Below, in pieces: positions 33,633-43,046 of a DNA stretch of 64,000 nt. Under the pieces are notes generated by a model, which was not told the origin of the DNA, did not search any database, and saw only the letters and a program-made list of their open reading frames with translations. Numbering within the stretch: position 1 is the stretch's first letter; the number at the start of each line of letters is the position of its first letter. The stretch lies in contig NZ_JABBYO010000009.1 of NCBI RefSeq assembly GCF_012958305.1, forward strand, positions 124,001-188,000. The letters are read 5' to 3'. The position numbers were made by a program, and so were the translations under genes. Source of the DNA: Tautonia rosea. Its GTDB lineage: Bacteria > Planctomycetota > Planctomycetia > Isosphaerales > Isosphaeraceae.

Positions 33633-36272
33633 ATGCGAACCCTGGTGATGAGTCAGAACAGCATCCGAGCCGTCGACAAGTCTGTCCGTCGGGTGCTTCC
33701 TGCCCTGGTCCTGGCCTTCATGGCCGCGCCGGCACTCGCTCGGGGAGCGGCCGACGATCACTTCGACGAGGTGATCCGCCCAATCCTTGAAGACAACTGC
33801 TACACTTGCCACGCGTTCGGGGTCAACAAGGGGAACGTCGACCTTGAAGCCCTTGCTGACGCCGACGACTGGACCCAGCCCGACGCAAGAGCCACCTGGC
33901 TCGCTGTGCTGAAGAACGTCCAGGCCGAGATCATGCCCCCGTCCGACCATCCGCAGCCGTCGGATGAGGAACGGGAGCTCTTGCTCGACTGGATCACGTT
34001 CGACGCCTTCGCCCTCGACCCCGAACACCCCGACCCCGGCCGAGTCACGGTCCGTCGACTCAACCGGACCGAGTACCGCAACACGATCCGAGACCTGATG
34101 GGCGTCGACTTCAACACTGAGGCCGAGTTCCCGGCCGACGACACCGGCCACGGCTTCGACACCATCGCCGACGTGCTGACGATCTCCCCCCTCTTGATGG
34201 AACGCTACATCGCCGCGGCGCAGGACATCGTCGGCCGGGCCGTCCCGACCACCTCGGGCACCGTCCCCGAACGCTCGATCAGCGGCCGACGCTTCCGCCC
34301 CGTCGGTGAAGGGCGGTCGAATCGCCCCTCCTCCGGTCCTGAACGGCGGTTCGGCGGCTTTGTCCGGGTCGAAGGGCCGCTTTCCCTCTCGTACTACGAG
34401 CCGGCCGAGGTGGCGACGACGATTGAAGTCGAACACGACGGCACCTATCAGGTTGTCCTGAACCTTTCCGCGACTGAGCGCTATGTTGAGGACCAGTTTG
34501 ACTCCAATCGCTGCCTGTTCGTGGTTTCGGTGGACGGCGAGGAGCAGCTCCGCCGCGAGTTCTCCCGGCAGTCGAGCCAGTCATACCGCTTCCCGATCGA
34601 CCTGGATTGGACCGCCGGCAACCACGAGATGACCCTGACCGTCGAGCCGCTCACGCCCGAGGCTGAGCAGGTCCGATCGCTCACGCTTCGCATCGACTCG
34701 CTGACCGTACTCGGCCCGTTTGAGGACGAGCATCTCGTCCGACCGCCGAACTACGAGCGGTTCTTCCCCGGCACCGTGCCCGACGATCCCGAGGCACTTC
34801 GCCAGTACACCCGGGAGCTCCTGTCCCGCTTCGCCACCCGGGCCTTCCGCCGACCCGTGGGTGATGAGACCGCCGACCGCCTGACCGATCTGGCTCTGGT
34901 CATCGCTGCCGAGCCAGGGCGGACCTTCGAGGCCGGTGTCTCCCAGGCAATGGTGGCCGTGCTCGCCTCGCCTCGCTTCCTGTTCCGCGAGGAGGGGATC
35001 GAACCGGGCGATCCCGGGCCGCACCCCTTGATCGACGAGTACGCCCTGGCCTCTCGCCTCTCATACCTGCTCTGGTCGACCATGCCCGACGACGAGCTGT
35101 TCGCCCTGGCCGATCGCGGCGAGCTTCGCGCCAACCTCGGGGCACAGGTCGAGCGGATGCTGGCCGACGAGCGTTCGAACCAGTTCGTCCGCAACTTCGT
35201 CGGCCAGTGGCTCCAGGTCCGCAACATCGACTCGATTCCGGTCAACGCCTTCGCCGTCCTCTCCCGAGACGAGCCCCCTGACCCCGAGGCCGAGGCCCGC
35301 CGCGAGCGTTTCCGAGAACTGCGCCGCAAGCCCTTCGAGGAGTTGACCGACGCCGAGAAGGCCGAGCTGGACGAGGTCCGCGACCAGTTCCGCCGCGCCG
35401 GTGATCGCTTCCGACAGTTCGAGATGGACCGTGGTCTCCGCATTGCCATGCGTCGCGAAACAGAACTGCTGTTCGAGACGATCCTCCGCGAAGACCGCAG
35501 CCTCATCGAATTGCTCGACAGCGACTACACCTTCCTCAACGAACGACTCGCCCGGCAGTACGGCATCGAGGGGATCGAAGGGGACGAGATGCGCCGGGTC
35601 GACCTGCCACCCGACAGCCCCCGAGGCGGCATCCTGACCCAGGGAACCATCCTCGCCGTCACCTCGAACCCCGACCGCACCTCACCTGTCAAACGTGGCT
35701 TGTTCATTCTCGAAAACATCCTGGGCACCCCTCCTGCCCCGCCTCCGCCCAACATTCCCTCGCTGGAAGAAGCGGGCAAGGACCTCGGCGGACGGGTTCC
35801 CTCGGTCCGGGAGGCGATGGAACTGCACCGCAGCGACCCGCTCTGTAACTCCTGCCATAACCGCATGGACCCGCTCGGCCTGGCGCTGGAGAACTTCAAC
35901 GCCCTGGGCATGTATCGCGAAGTCGAACGCACCGGCCCGATCGACTCGTCCGGCGTCCTGATCACCGGTGAGCCGTTCCAGTCCGTCCAGGAACTGAAGC
36001 GCATCCTCGCCGAAGACCGCCGCCAGGACTTCTACCGCTGCCTGGTCGAGAAGATGCTCACCTATGCCCTTGGGCGAGGTCTTGAGTATCATGACGTTCA
36101 GACCATTGATGCCCTCGTCAATCGTCTCAACGCGAACGACGGGAGAGCCTCGGAGTTGATCCTCGGCATCATCGAATCGGCCCCCTTCCAGCGCCGACGC
36201 GGCCCGGCGGGCCAGACGACCGCCAATGCCACCACCTCCGATCCGGACGACCGGATCCTCGGAACCGACTGA
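33633..36272 (+). CDS. DUF1587/1595/1592/1588/1585 c-type heme protein
   Basis: 879 residues from the ATG at 33633; the exact start is uncertain (33600 or 33648 also possible) but this one gives a signal peptide (LPALVLAFMAAPALA). A c-type heme motif at Cys56-His60 (CYTCH) opens the protein. DUF1587 follows (RRLNRTEYRNTIRDLMGVDF), a strand-rich insert, DUF1595/1592 (SRFATRAFRRPV; SPRFLFREEG; ASRLSYLLWSTMPDDELF), DUF1588 (RGGILTQGTILAVTSNPDRT) with a second heme motif CNSCH (Cys738-His742), and DUF1585 (CLVEKMLTYALGRGLEYHD). This is the partner of the DUF1552 protein just downstream. The pair is a planctomycete hallmark of unknown chemistry, probably exported redox or hydrolytic. Confidence 0.9.
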   Translation: MRTLVMSQNSIRAVDKSVRRVLPALVLAFMAAPALARGAADDHFDEVIRPILEDNCYTCHAFGVNKGNVDLEALADADDWTQPDARATWLAVLKNVQAEIMPPSDHPQPSDEERELLLDWITFDAFALDPEHPDPGRVTVRRLNRTEYRNTIRDLMGVDFNTEAEFPADDTGHGFDTIADVLTISPLLMERYIAAAQDIVGRAVPTTSGTVPERSISGRRFRPVGEGRSNRPSSGPERRFGGFVRVEGPLSLSYYEPAEVATTIEVEHDGTYQVVLNLSATERYVEDQFDSNRCLFVVSVDGEEQLRREFSRQSSQSYRFPIDLDWTAGNHEMTLTVEPLTPEAEQVRSLTLRIDSLTVLGPFEDEHLVRPPNYERFFPGTVPDDPEALRQYTRELLSRFATRAFRRPVGDETADRLTDLALVIAAEPGRTFEAGVSQAMVAVLASPRFLFREEGIEPGDPGPHPLIDEYALASRLSYLLWSTMPDDELFALADRGELRANLGAQVERMLADERSNQFVRNFVGQWLQVRNIDSIPVNAFAVLSRDEPPDPEAEARRERFRELRRKPFEELTDAEKAELDEVRDQFRRAGDRFRQFEMDRGLRIAMRRETELLFETILREDRSLIELLDSDYTFLNERLARQYGIEGIEGDEMRRVDLPPDSPRGGILTQGTILAVTSNPDRTSPVKRGLFILENILGTPPAPPPPNIPSLEEAGKDLGGRVPSVREAMELHRSDPLCNSCHNRMDPLGLALENFNALGMYREVERTGPIDSSGVLITGEPFQSVQELKRILAEDRRQDFYRCLVEKMLTYALGRGLEYHDVQTIDALVNRLNANDGRASELILGIIESAPFQRRRGPAGQTTANATTSDPDDRILGTD

Positions 36273-36311
36273 GTCGAGTCAATCCATCGAACCCCAGGGG
36301 AACCCAAGGTC

Positions 36312-37718
36312 ATGACCGACCGCATCGATCCGATCGCCCCCAGCCGCCATGCCGATCTCAGCCGCCGTCGGTTCCTCCGAGGGCTGGGAACCTGCGTCGC
36401 GCTGCCGGCCCTCGCCTCCCTGCGTCCCGCCGGAGCCCTGGCCGCCGCCCCCTCACCGGTTGGTGAAGCTCTGGCCACGACCGCCTCGGGTGCCCCGCTC
36501 CGCACCGCCTTCGTCTGCTTCCCGAACGGGGCAATCCCCTCGACCTGGTGGCCGAAGACCGAAGCCTCCGGGGCCGATCTCCAGCTCAGCCGCACACTGG
36601 AACCGCTGGAGCCGGTCCGCGATCTCGTCCAGATCCTCGGCGGGCTCGACCAGATCAACGCCACGGCCGGGCCCGACGGCGCGGGGGACCATGCCCGAGG
36701 CAACGGCACCTTCCTGACCAGCGTCCGCCTGAACAAGAGCGCGACCGACATTCGCGCCGGCGTCTCGATCGACCAAGCCATCGCCCGGCGGATCGGCCAC
36801 CTGACCCGCCTGCCGTCGCTCGAACTCTCGTGCGAGCCGGGCCGCCGCTCCGGGGCCTGCGACTCAGGCTACGCCTGCGCCTATCAGTTCAACCTCTCCT
36901 GGCGATCGCCGACCACACCGATGGCCCCCGAGTCGAACCCCCGGCTCGCCTTCGAGCGTCTCTTCGGCGAAGGCCCGCCCGACCAGCGCCAGGCGAACCT
37001 CGAACGGCGACGCCAGGAACAACGCTCCGTCCTCGACTTCGTCATGGACGAGGCCCGCTCGATGCAGCGCCGGCTCGACTCCGAAGACCGCCACAAGCTC
37101 GACCAGTACCTCACCGGTGTCCGCGAGATCGAGTCCCGCATCGAGAAGGCTGAGCAGTTCGGCCCCCCCGCCGACCCGGGCATCGACACCCCGCCGGGCG
37201 TCCCCCCCGAGTTCGGCGAATACGTGCAGCTCATGTACGACATGATGCTGCTGGCCTTCCAGACCGACTCGACCCGAGTGGCCACCTTCCTGCTCTCGCA
37301 CGACGGCAGCAACCGATCGTTCGACTTCATCGGCGTGTCCGAGGGGCACCACGACCTCTCGCACCACCAGAATCGGCAAGATTGGATCGACAAGATCTCC
37401 GATATCGATCGGTGGTACGTCTCCCAGTTCGCCCGATTCCTCGACCGATTGCGGCAAACCCCCGACGCCGACGGCAACTCACTGCTACAGAACTCGATGA
37501 TCGTCTACGGCAGCGGCAACGCCGACGGCAACCGCCACACCCACGACAACCTACCGATCCTCCTGGCCGGTGGTGGCGGCGGTGCCTTGAGCACCGGGCG
37601 GTACGTCCTTCACAGTTCCGAGCCGATGGCCAACCTCTTTCTGAGCATGGCCGATCTGATGGGGGTCGACGATCTGGCTCGCTTCGGCGACTCGACCGGC
37701 CGGCTCGGCAACCTCTGA
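36312..37718 (+). CDS. Tat-exported DUF1552 protein
   Basis: 468 residues. The signal SRRRFLRGLGTCVALPALASL is a clear Tat signal. The DUF1552 body follows: TAFVCFPNGAIPSTWWP, LVQILGGLDQINA, DHARGNGTFLTSVR, SLELSCEPGRRSGACDSGYACAY, SDIDRWYVSQFARFLDRL and IVYGSGNADGNRHTHDNLPILLAGGG. It starts 39 bases after the DUF1592 protein gene and is co-transcribed with it. DUF1552 shares the alkaline-phosphatase-like fold with DUF1501. AAGG lies just before the ATG. A hairpin terminator lies downstream. Confidence 0.9.
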   Translation: MTDRIDPIAPSRHADLSRRRFLRGLGTCVALPALASLRPAGALAAAPSPVGEALATTASGAPLRTAFVCFPNGAIPSTWWPKTEASGADLQLSRTLEPLEPVRDLVQILGGLDQINATAGPDGAGDHARGNGTFLTSVRLNKSATDIRAGVSIDQAIARRIGHLTRLPSLELSCEPGRRSGACDSGYACAYQFNLSWRSPTTPMAPESNPRLAFERLFGEGPPDQRQANLERRRQEQRSVLDFVMDEARSMQRRLDSEDRHKLDQYLTGVREIESRIEKAEQFGPPADPGIDTPPGVPPEFGEYVQLMYDMMLLAFQTDSTRVATFLLSHDGSNRSFDFIGVSEGHHDLSHHQNRQDWIDKISDIDRWYVSQFARFLDRLRQTPDADGNSLLQNSMIVYGSGNADGNRHTHDNLPILLAGGGGGALSTGRYVLHSSEPMANLFLSMADLMGVDDLARFGDSTGRLGNL

Positions 37719-37753
37719 TCTCCGATTGCCTGGGACGACAAACGGCATCAAAG

Positions 37754-37798
37754 GGGGTCTGGCTGAGAGCCGCGAAGCGGCCTCCAGTTGGCCCCCCA
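37754..37798. terminator. Large imperfect hairpin between convergent genes
   Basis: An outer GGGGG/CCCCC pairing with the inner stem GCCGC-GAA-GCGGC spans 37754-37798, between the DUF1552 gene and the convergent membrane-fusion gene. Confidence 0.55.
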
Positions 37799-37829
37799 CC
37801 CTTTGCTCTTGAAATGGGGAGAGCCGCTC

Positions 37830-39323
37830 CTACGCCGTTTCCGTCTCCTCAGAGGGAGGGGACGATGAGGGAGTCAGATCCGGCTTCGCCCCGACCGCTT
37901 CCGAAGCCGGGTCATAAGGGCCGAGGATCACCTCCTCCCCCTCGAACAGCCCCTCAACCACCTGCAATCGATCAATCGACCCAGGACGAACGCCCACGGT
38001 CCGACGTTCGACCCCGTCTGGACCGACAACGTAGCAGACCGTCTCTCGTCCGACGACGGCGAGGGCCTCGGAAGGGATCGTCAACGCATTCTGCACGGCC
38101 GGCACCAGAATCTCCACCTCGGCGCTCAGGCCGGGAAGCAACCGCTCCCGGTCGTCGAGGTCCACCCGGATGTTGTAACGCATCACTCCGGAAAACTGGG
38201 CCATCTGGTCCTCGTTGTCGACAAACGGCGACACCTTGACCACTCTGCCTCGCAAGACGATCCCCGGTTTTGCGTCGACCCGCACCAGGGCTTCCTGACC
38301 TTCGGAAACCCGCCAGATCTGGGTCTGGTGGACCTGGGCTTCCACCACGGGACGTTCCAGGTCCGGCAGCATGAACAGCCTCATCCGCCGATAGACCTCC
38401 AGCCCTAACCGAATCGGGGTGCCATCCCTCGTGCTGCCGTAGACGAGCTGCCCGTCGTGTGGCGCCCGGATCGTACATCGTTCGATCTGCAACTCCGCCT
38501 GGGCCAGGCGTTCCTCGTCCATCTCCCGACGGCGCTGGGCAAAGGTGTGGTTGGCTCGGGCCTGCTCCAGCCGGACTTCAAGCTGCCGGGTGAGCTTCGG
38601 CTCGGTGTAGCTCCGGTAATCCGACAGGGATCGCTCGGCGCGGTCGAGCGTCAGCTCGGCGTTGAGCACTGCGATCGCCTCGTCTCGAACAGCCGAAAGG
38701 GCGACATAACCGAGGGGCAGGATCCGATTGGTCCAATCCAGGTGATCGCTCTGCTGCTGAACCTGCGATTTCGCCAGCGCGACTTGCCCTTCGAGCCGCA
38801 TCAAGGTCTCGAGCCGAACGCCGTCGAGGTACTCGGCCAGAGCGATTTCGGCGGCCTGAAGGTCGAAACGTGCTTTCGCCTCGACAGCCCTCGCCTCCTC
38901 GACTCGGATTCGTAACAGCCGGGCAATCTCGTCGAACCGCGATGGGTCGATCTCGGCGAGCACCTGTCCTGCGCGGACAGAGGTTCCCTCGGGCACAAGG
39001 CTGATGATCGTCAGGCCCGCCGGTGTCTGCGATCGACCACCCCGACGGCCACCGCCGGCCGAGGACGTTGGCAGTCCCGCTCCACTGATATTCTCGACCT
39101 CACACTCGATCATCGTGTACTGGGCGCTCTTGATCTGTCCGGGCACCGTCAGGCCGAATCGGGCCTGCGGATCCAGCCGGACGACCTTCGCCACCGGCGG
39201 ACCCTCCAACTGGCGATCCCGCCCCCAAGGCCAGCGATCGGCCCCGGTGATTCCGGCAAACCCGGTCATCGCCACCAGAGGGGTCGCCAGCAAGAACAGC
39301 CTGATCGGAGTCACGAGTCGCAT
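37830..39323 (-). CDS. Efflux membrane fusion protein (HlyD/RND adaptor family), no transporter adjacent
   Basis: 497 residues with an N-terminal signal/anchor (IRLFLLATPLVAMTGFAGI). The adaptor architecture is visible: a first barrel half (GLTVPGQIKSAQYTMIECEVENI), the lipoyl half (LVPEGTSVRAGQVLAEIDPS), a long alpha-helical hairpin (about 165-290; EARAVEAKARFDLQAAEIALAEYL and following), the second lipoyl half (CTIRAPHDGQLVYGS), and beta-barrel and proximal domains (VVKVSPFVDNEDQMAQF, LLPGLSAEVEILVPA). Such proteins bridge an inner-membrane pump to the outer membrane. The ATG at 39323 has GGAG at 7 bases. Neither a permease nor an ATPase is nearby. Confidence 0.85.
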   Translation of the reverse strand: MRLVTPIRLFLLATPLVAMTGFAGITGADRWPWGRDRQLEGPPVAKVVRLDPQARFGLTVPGQIKSAQYTMIECEVENISGAGLPTSSAGGGRRGGRSQTPAGLTIISLVPEGTSVRAGQVLAEIDPSRFDEIARLLRIRVEEARAVEAKARFDLQAAEIALAEYLDGVRLETLMRLEGQVALAKSQVQQQSDHLDWTNRILPLGYVALSAVRDEAIAVLNAELTLDRAERSLSDYRSYTEPKLTRQLEVRLEQARANHTFAQRRREMDEERLAQAELQIERCTIRAPHDGQLVYGSTRDGTPIRLGLEVYRRMRLFMLPDLERPVVEAQVHQTQIWRVSEGQEALVRVDAKPGIVLRGRVVKVSPFVDNEDQMAQFSGVMRYNIRVDLDDRERLLPGLSAEVEILVPAVQNALTIPSEALAVVGRETVCYVVGPDGVERRTVGVRPGSIDRLQVVEGLFEGEEVILGPYDPASEAVGAKPDLTPSSSPPSEETETA

Positions 39324-39900
39324 CGCAGGGCTCCGAGTCGAGAGGGGCTGGGGCGTCCGACGGTCCAACCATGACCAGGCCCCACCCTTCAAAACAGCCA
39401 CGATCCGCGTTCAGAATCGGGCGGACGCGTCAGATGGTCGGGACGGAGATCCTCAATTCATGGTCGTTGCGAGACGAGCCAAGGCGTTCTCAAGCTCCAC
39501 CAGGCCATGCGCGTCGACGGTTTGGGATCTCTGGCAAAGGCTCACCCCGATCTCGACCAGGCCTCCAACCCACTTCCACGAGCAGAACCTGGACCCAATT
39601 CACGAGACCTCCGCCAAGGATTATGAGCGGCAGGACACCCCGACCTGTCCCAACTCTCTTGGCCGTCTTTCCCCCAGAGCTTGATTCAATCCTCCGCCTT
39701 TTCCCCGATCTCCGTTCCAGGAGCCTCCCAACAATCAAACCCTCCAACCCATTCGGCACAGCCCACCGCACATCGCTTCGAAGCCATGAATCTCTTCCCC
39801 CGAGCCCAACGGTCTGCTACAACTGGGGTGTGTTACACTCCTGTTGAACATCCTCGAGGGTGGCAATCCGCCCTGGCCCGACAGGGAGGGAGACCGTCTC
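39324..39900. other. Intergenic region between divergent genes
   Basis: 577 bases between the membrane-fusion protein gene and the second DUF1501 gene. Several frames are open through it but all read as Arg/Pro/Ser-rich shadow sequence. A TACACT hexamer at about 39832 could be a -10 box for the rightward gene, without a clear -35 partner. Confidence 0.4.
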
Positions 39901-41406
39901 ATGATCCGAGTCCTCGGCGGCCCGAAGCGGCTCTGCGACGGCATGACCCGGCGCGACCTGATGCACGTCGGGGCGCTCGGTCTGCTCGGACTCGGTGCCG
40001 GTGGCTCGGCTCGATCGGCGATCGCCGCGGAATCGGCTTCCCGGCTTCCCGGCTTCGGCCGGGCGAAGTCGTGTATCCTGCTGTATCTCTACGGTGCTCC
40101 CAGCCAGATCGAGACCTTCGACCCCAAGCCCGACGCTCCGTATGAGGTCCGCGGCGACCTGGGGACGATCCCGAGCAACGTGCCGGGGCTCGCCATCGGC
40201 GAGGGATTCCCTCGGATGGCGAAGGTGATGGACCGCGTGACCGTCTTGCGGTCGGTCACGCATCCGTACCCGATCCACGGCGTCGCCTTCGCCACCACGG
40301 CGACTCCCCGGATCGAGCTGCCGATGGAGCTGAACCCGAGAGACGCCGCCCACTGGCCCTACATCGGCTCGGCCGTCGATGCCATGGATCGGCTCCAGGC
40401 ACCGGAAGGCTTCGTCCCGCCCGTCCCTCGGAACATCGCACTCCCCTGGGCCTTCAGCACCCAGCGCACGGGAGAGGTCGCCCGGGCCGGCCCGTACGGT
40501 GGCTTCCTCGGCCCCTCGTTCGACCCGGTCTGGACCGAGTTCCAGGGCCAGGGGACCGTCACCGCCCGCAAGACCCTCGCCGGCAAGGACTGGGAAGGAC
40601 CCGAGCCCTATCGAGGGATTACCCCCGACAGCCGCTTCCGACTGGCCGAAGTCACCGGCCGCCCCCCAGAGCTGACGCTCGACCGCCTCGACCGCCGCCG
40701 GTCGTTGCTCCAGCAAATCGAGCAGGCCCGGCCCGGTCTCGACGCGACGCTCGACCGCTTTGGCGGCGTCGCTGACCAGCGGTCGATGGCCTTCGGCATG
40801 ATGCAGTCCGGTCGGCTCGCCCGGGCGTTCGACCTCTCCGAGGAGTCGGACGTTACCCGAGACCTCTACGGCATGACCCTCTTCGGCCAGGCCAGCCTGA
40901 CCGCCCGCCGCCTGGTCGAGGCCGGCGGCCGGTTCGTCTCCGTCTTCTGGGACGAGTACGGCCTGGCCGGTTATGGCTGGGATACCCACTGGGACCACTA
41001 CCCCAGGATGAAGGACGAGCTGTTGCCGGGGCTCGATCAGACCCTCTCCGGCCTCTTGCTTGATCTCGATCAACGCGGGCTGCTCGACGAGACGCTCGTG
41101 GTCGTCCTGAGCGAGCACGGCCGGACCCCCCGCATCAGCAACATCGCGGGCGGCGGAGGCCGCGACCACTGGTCGCGCTGCTACTCCCTGCTCATGGCCG
41201 GCGGCGGGATCGCCCGGGGGCAGGTCGTCGGCAAGTCCGACCGAATCGCCTCCGACCCGGTCGATCGGCCCATCTCTCCCAAGGACGTCCTGGCGACGAT
41301 CGTTCACCTGCTGGGGATCGACCCAAGCAGCGAGTGGCACGACCGCCAGGGGCGTCCCCTGCCACTCGTGCCCGAGGCCTCGGTGATTGCCGAGGCCCTT
41401 GCCTGA
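39901..41406 (+). CDS. Tat-exported DUF1501 protein (second of three)
   Basis: 501 residues. The Tat-like signal MTRRDLMHVGALGLLGLG is followed by the DUF1501 motifs CILLYLYGAPSQIETFDPKPD, RGDLGTIPSNVPG, VLRSVTHPYPIHGVAF, and near the end LVVVLSEHGRTPRISN and WSRCYSLLMAGGGIARGQ. The final residues KDVLATIVHLLGIDP match the other copies. GGAGGG lies 10 bases before the ATG. Its neighbour downstream is another DUF1501 gene in the same direction, so they form a tandem pair, but at about 40% apparent similarity they are old paralogues rather than a recent duplication (visual estimate). Confidence 0.88.
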   Translation: MIRVLGGPKRLCDGMTRRDLMHVGALGLLGLGAGGSARSAIAAESASRLPGFGRAKSCILLYLYGAPSQIETFDPKPDAPYEVRGDLGTIPSNVPGLAIGEGFPRMAKVMDRVTVLRSVTHPYPIHGVAFATTATPRIELPMELNPRDAAHWPYIGSAVDAMDRLQAPEGFVPPVPRNIALPWAFSTQRTGEVARAGPYGGFLGPSFDPVWTEFQGQGTVTARKTLAGKDWEGPEPYRGITPDSRFRLAEVTGRPPELTLDRLDRRRSLLQQIEQARPGLDATLDRFGGVADQRSMAFGMMQSGRLARAFDLSEESDVTRDLYGMTLFGQASLTARRLVEAGGRFVSVFWDEYGLAGYGWDTHWDHYPRMKDELLPGLDQTLSGLLLDLDQRGLLDETLVVVLSEHGRTPRISNIAGGGGRDHWSRCYSLLMAGGGIARGQVVGKSDRIASDPVDRPISPKDVLATIVHLLGIDPSSEWHDRQGRPLPLVPEASVIAEALA

Positions 41407-41528
41407 CCTTGACCCGACCCAACCTTGACCCGACCGACCGAACCGAGGCCCGGCCCGGTGCGCGGCGTGCTCCTCTCCCGATCGACGCCCCGCACCCGAG
41501 CAACCGGGTTCCCCCCTTCGGGAGCAGA

Positions 41529-42986
41529 ATGATGCCGATGGAGCCGCACGGCCATAGCCACGACCACGCCTTCCGCCACCTGAACGCGACCGATCGGGAA
41601 GGCTTGATGCTCGTGACCCGCCGCAACATGCTCAAGGCGGGCATGGCCGGGATTGCAGGCTTGACGCTACCGGAGCTGCTCCGCCAACGGTCCGACGCGT
41701 CCGACGCCGGCCGGCCGATTCCCGGCCGCAAGGCAGTCATCCTTCTCTGGATGGCCGGCGGACCGAGCCAGATCGACACCTGGGACCCGAAGCCCGACCG
41801 CCCTTATGAGAACCGCGGCCCCTTCGACGTGATCCAGACGGCCCTGCCCGGCGTCCACATTTGCGAGCACCTGCCAAAGCAGGCGGCGATGCTCGACAAG
41901 TTCACCATCCTGCGATCGGTCGATGCGGCCCACAGCAATCACGAGCCGAACAAGGTCTTCCAGACCGGCAACCTTGAAGCCGCCCCCCGCATCAACCCCC
42001 GGGGCGACTCCTACCCCGCCATCGGCTCGGTCGTCGCCAAGCACCGCGGGGCGAATCATCCGGGGATGCCCCCGTATGTCGCCTTCCAGACCTCCCGGAC
42101 CCACATCGCGTACGCCGGGGTCCTGGGCAAGGAGTACGACCCGTTCATCGCTAATCAGGCGGCGCGGCTTCCGATCTACACCAACGTCGGCGTCGATACG
42201 GGGAGGATGACCAACGCCGAGCTGTTCAACCTACCCAGCGGCCTGACCGAGCAACGCATCCGAGGGCGTCGATCGCTGCTCGAACAGTTCGACGACACCC
42301 GACGCACCATTGAATCCTCTCCCTCGGTCGATGCGATGGACGACTACGGCCGCCAGGCCATCGAGCTGATCGCCGGCCGACGCGCCCGGGATGCCTTTGA
42401 CCTCGAACGGGAGCCGCAGGAGGTCCGCGACCGGTACGGTAAGCACCTCTGGTGTCAGCAAGCCCTGCTCGCCCGCCGGTTGGTCGAGGCGGGCGTCTCG
42501 TTCGTGACGCTCGACCTGAGCTACCACACCGCCTCGGGCACCTGGGACACGCACGGCGACAACATTCCACCCTACGGCGGCATCAGCAAGGGGCTCGGCC
42601 CGCTCCTCCCGCTGTTCGACCATCTCATCACCACCCTCGTCAGCGACCTGGAACGCCTTGGTCTGCTCGACGACGTGCTTGTGATCGCCCAGGGAGAGTT
42701 CGGCCGCACGCCTCAACTGGGCACCCAGGGCAGCACCGACGGCCGCAACCACTGGACCGGCGTCATGTCAATGTGCATGGCCGGCGGCGGCCTGAACCAC
42801 GGTCAGGTCATTGGTGCGTCGATGCCCGATGGCGGCCACATCAAGGACCGTCCCGTCACTCCCGGCGACCTCGCCGCCACCATCTACAAGCACATGGGCG
42901 TCCCCCTCGACGCCCACTACCTCGAAAAAGACGGCCGCCCCCGAGCGATCGTTGACCGAGGGGCACCCATCGCCGAACTCTTCTGA
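41529..42986 (+). CDS. Tat-exported DUF1501 protein (third of three)
   Basis: 485 residues. The start at the first of two adjacent ATGs gives a His-rich N-terminus (MEPHGHSHDHAFRHL) and a Tat signal (TRRNMLKAGMAGIAGLTL). Core motifs are AVILLWMAGGPSQIDTWDPKPD, RGPFDVI, ILRSVDAAHSNHEPNK, the long VSFVTLDLSYHTASGTWDTH, QGEFGRTPQLGTQG and NHWTGVMSMCMAGGGLNHG. GGGAG precedes the first ATG by 5 bases. It ends in a perfect 12-base-pair hairpin terminator shared with the convergent ThuA gene. Confidence 0.88.
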   Translation: MMPMEPHGHSHDHAFRHLNATDREGLMLVTRRNMLKAGMAGIAGLTLPELLRQRSDASDAGRPIPGRKAVILLWMAGGPSQIDTWDPKPDRPYENRGPFDVIQTALPGVHICEHLPKQAAMLDKFTILRSVDAAHSNHEPNKVFQTGNLEAAPRINPRGDSYPAIGSVVAKHRGANHPGMPPYVAFQTSRTHIAYAGVLGKEYDPFIANQAARLPIYTNVGVDTGRMTNAELFNLPSGLTEQRIRGRRSLLEQFDDTRRTIESSPSVDAMDDYGRQAIELIAGRRARDAFDLEREPQEVRDRYGKHLWCQQALLARRLVEAGVSFVTLDLSYHTASGTWDTHGDNIPPYGGISKGLGPLLPLFDHLITTLVSDLERLGLLDDVLVIAQGEFGRTPQLGTQGSTDGRNHWTGVMSMCMAGGGLNHGQVIGASMPDGGHIKDRPVTPGDLAATIYKHMGVPLDAHYLEKDGRPRAIVDRGAPIAELF

Positions 42987-43000
42987 GCCGATCGTAAAAC

Positions 43001-43035
43001 ACACTCGCCCCGGCCCTTACCCGCGGGGCGAGTGT
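43001..43035. terminator. Perfect 12-bp hairpin between convergent genes
   Basis: ACACTCGCCCCG (43001-43012) and CGGGGCGAGTGT (43024-43035) pair completely around an 11-base loop. It lies between the DUF1501 gene and the ThuA gene, both ending nearby, so it is a bidirectional terminator. Confidence 0.8.
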
Positions 43036-43046
43036 GGAGCACCGCA

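Noticed and set aside
39817-41340. A 507-codon leftward frame opposite the second DUF1501 gene
   Set aside because: It mirrors the DUF1501 coding sequence and shows no independent motif or ribosome site.
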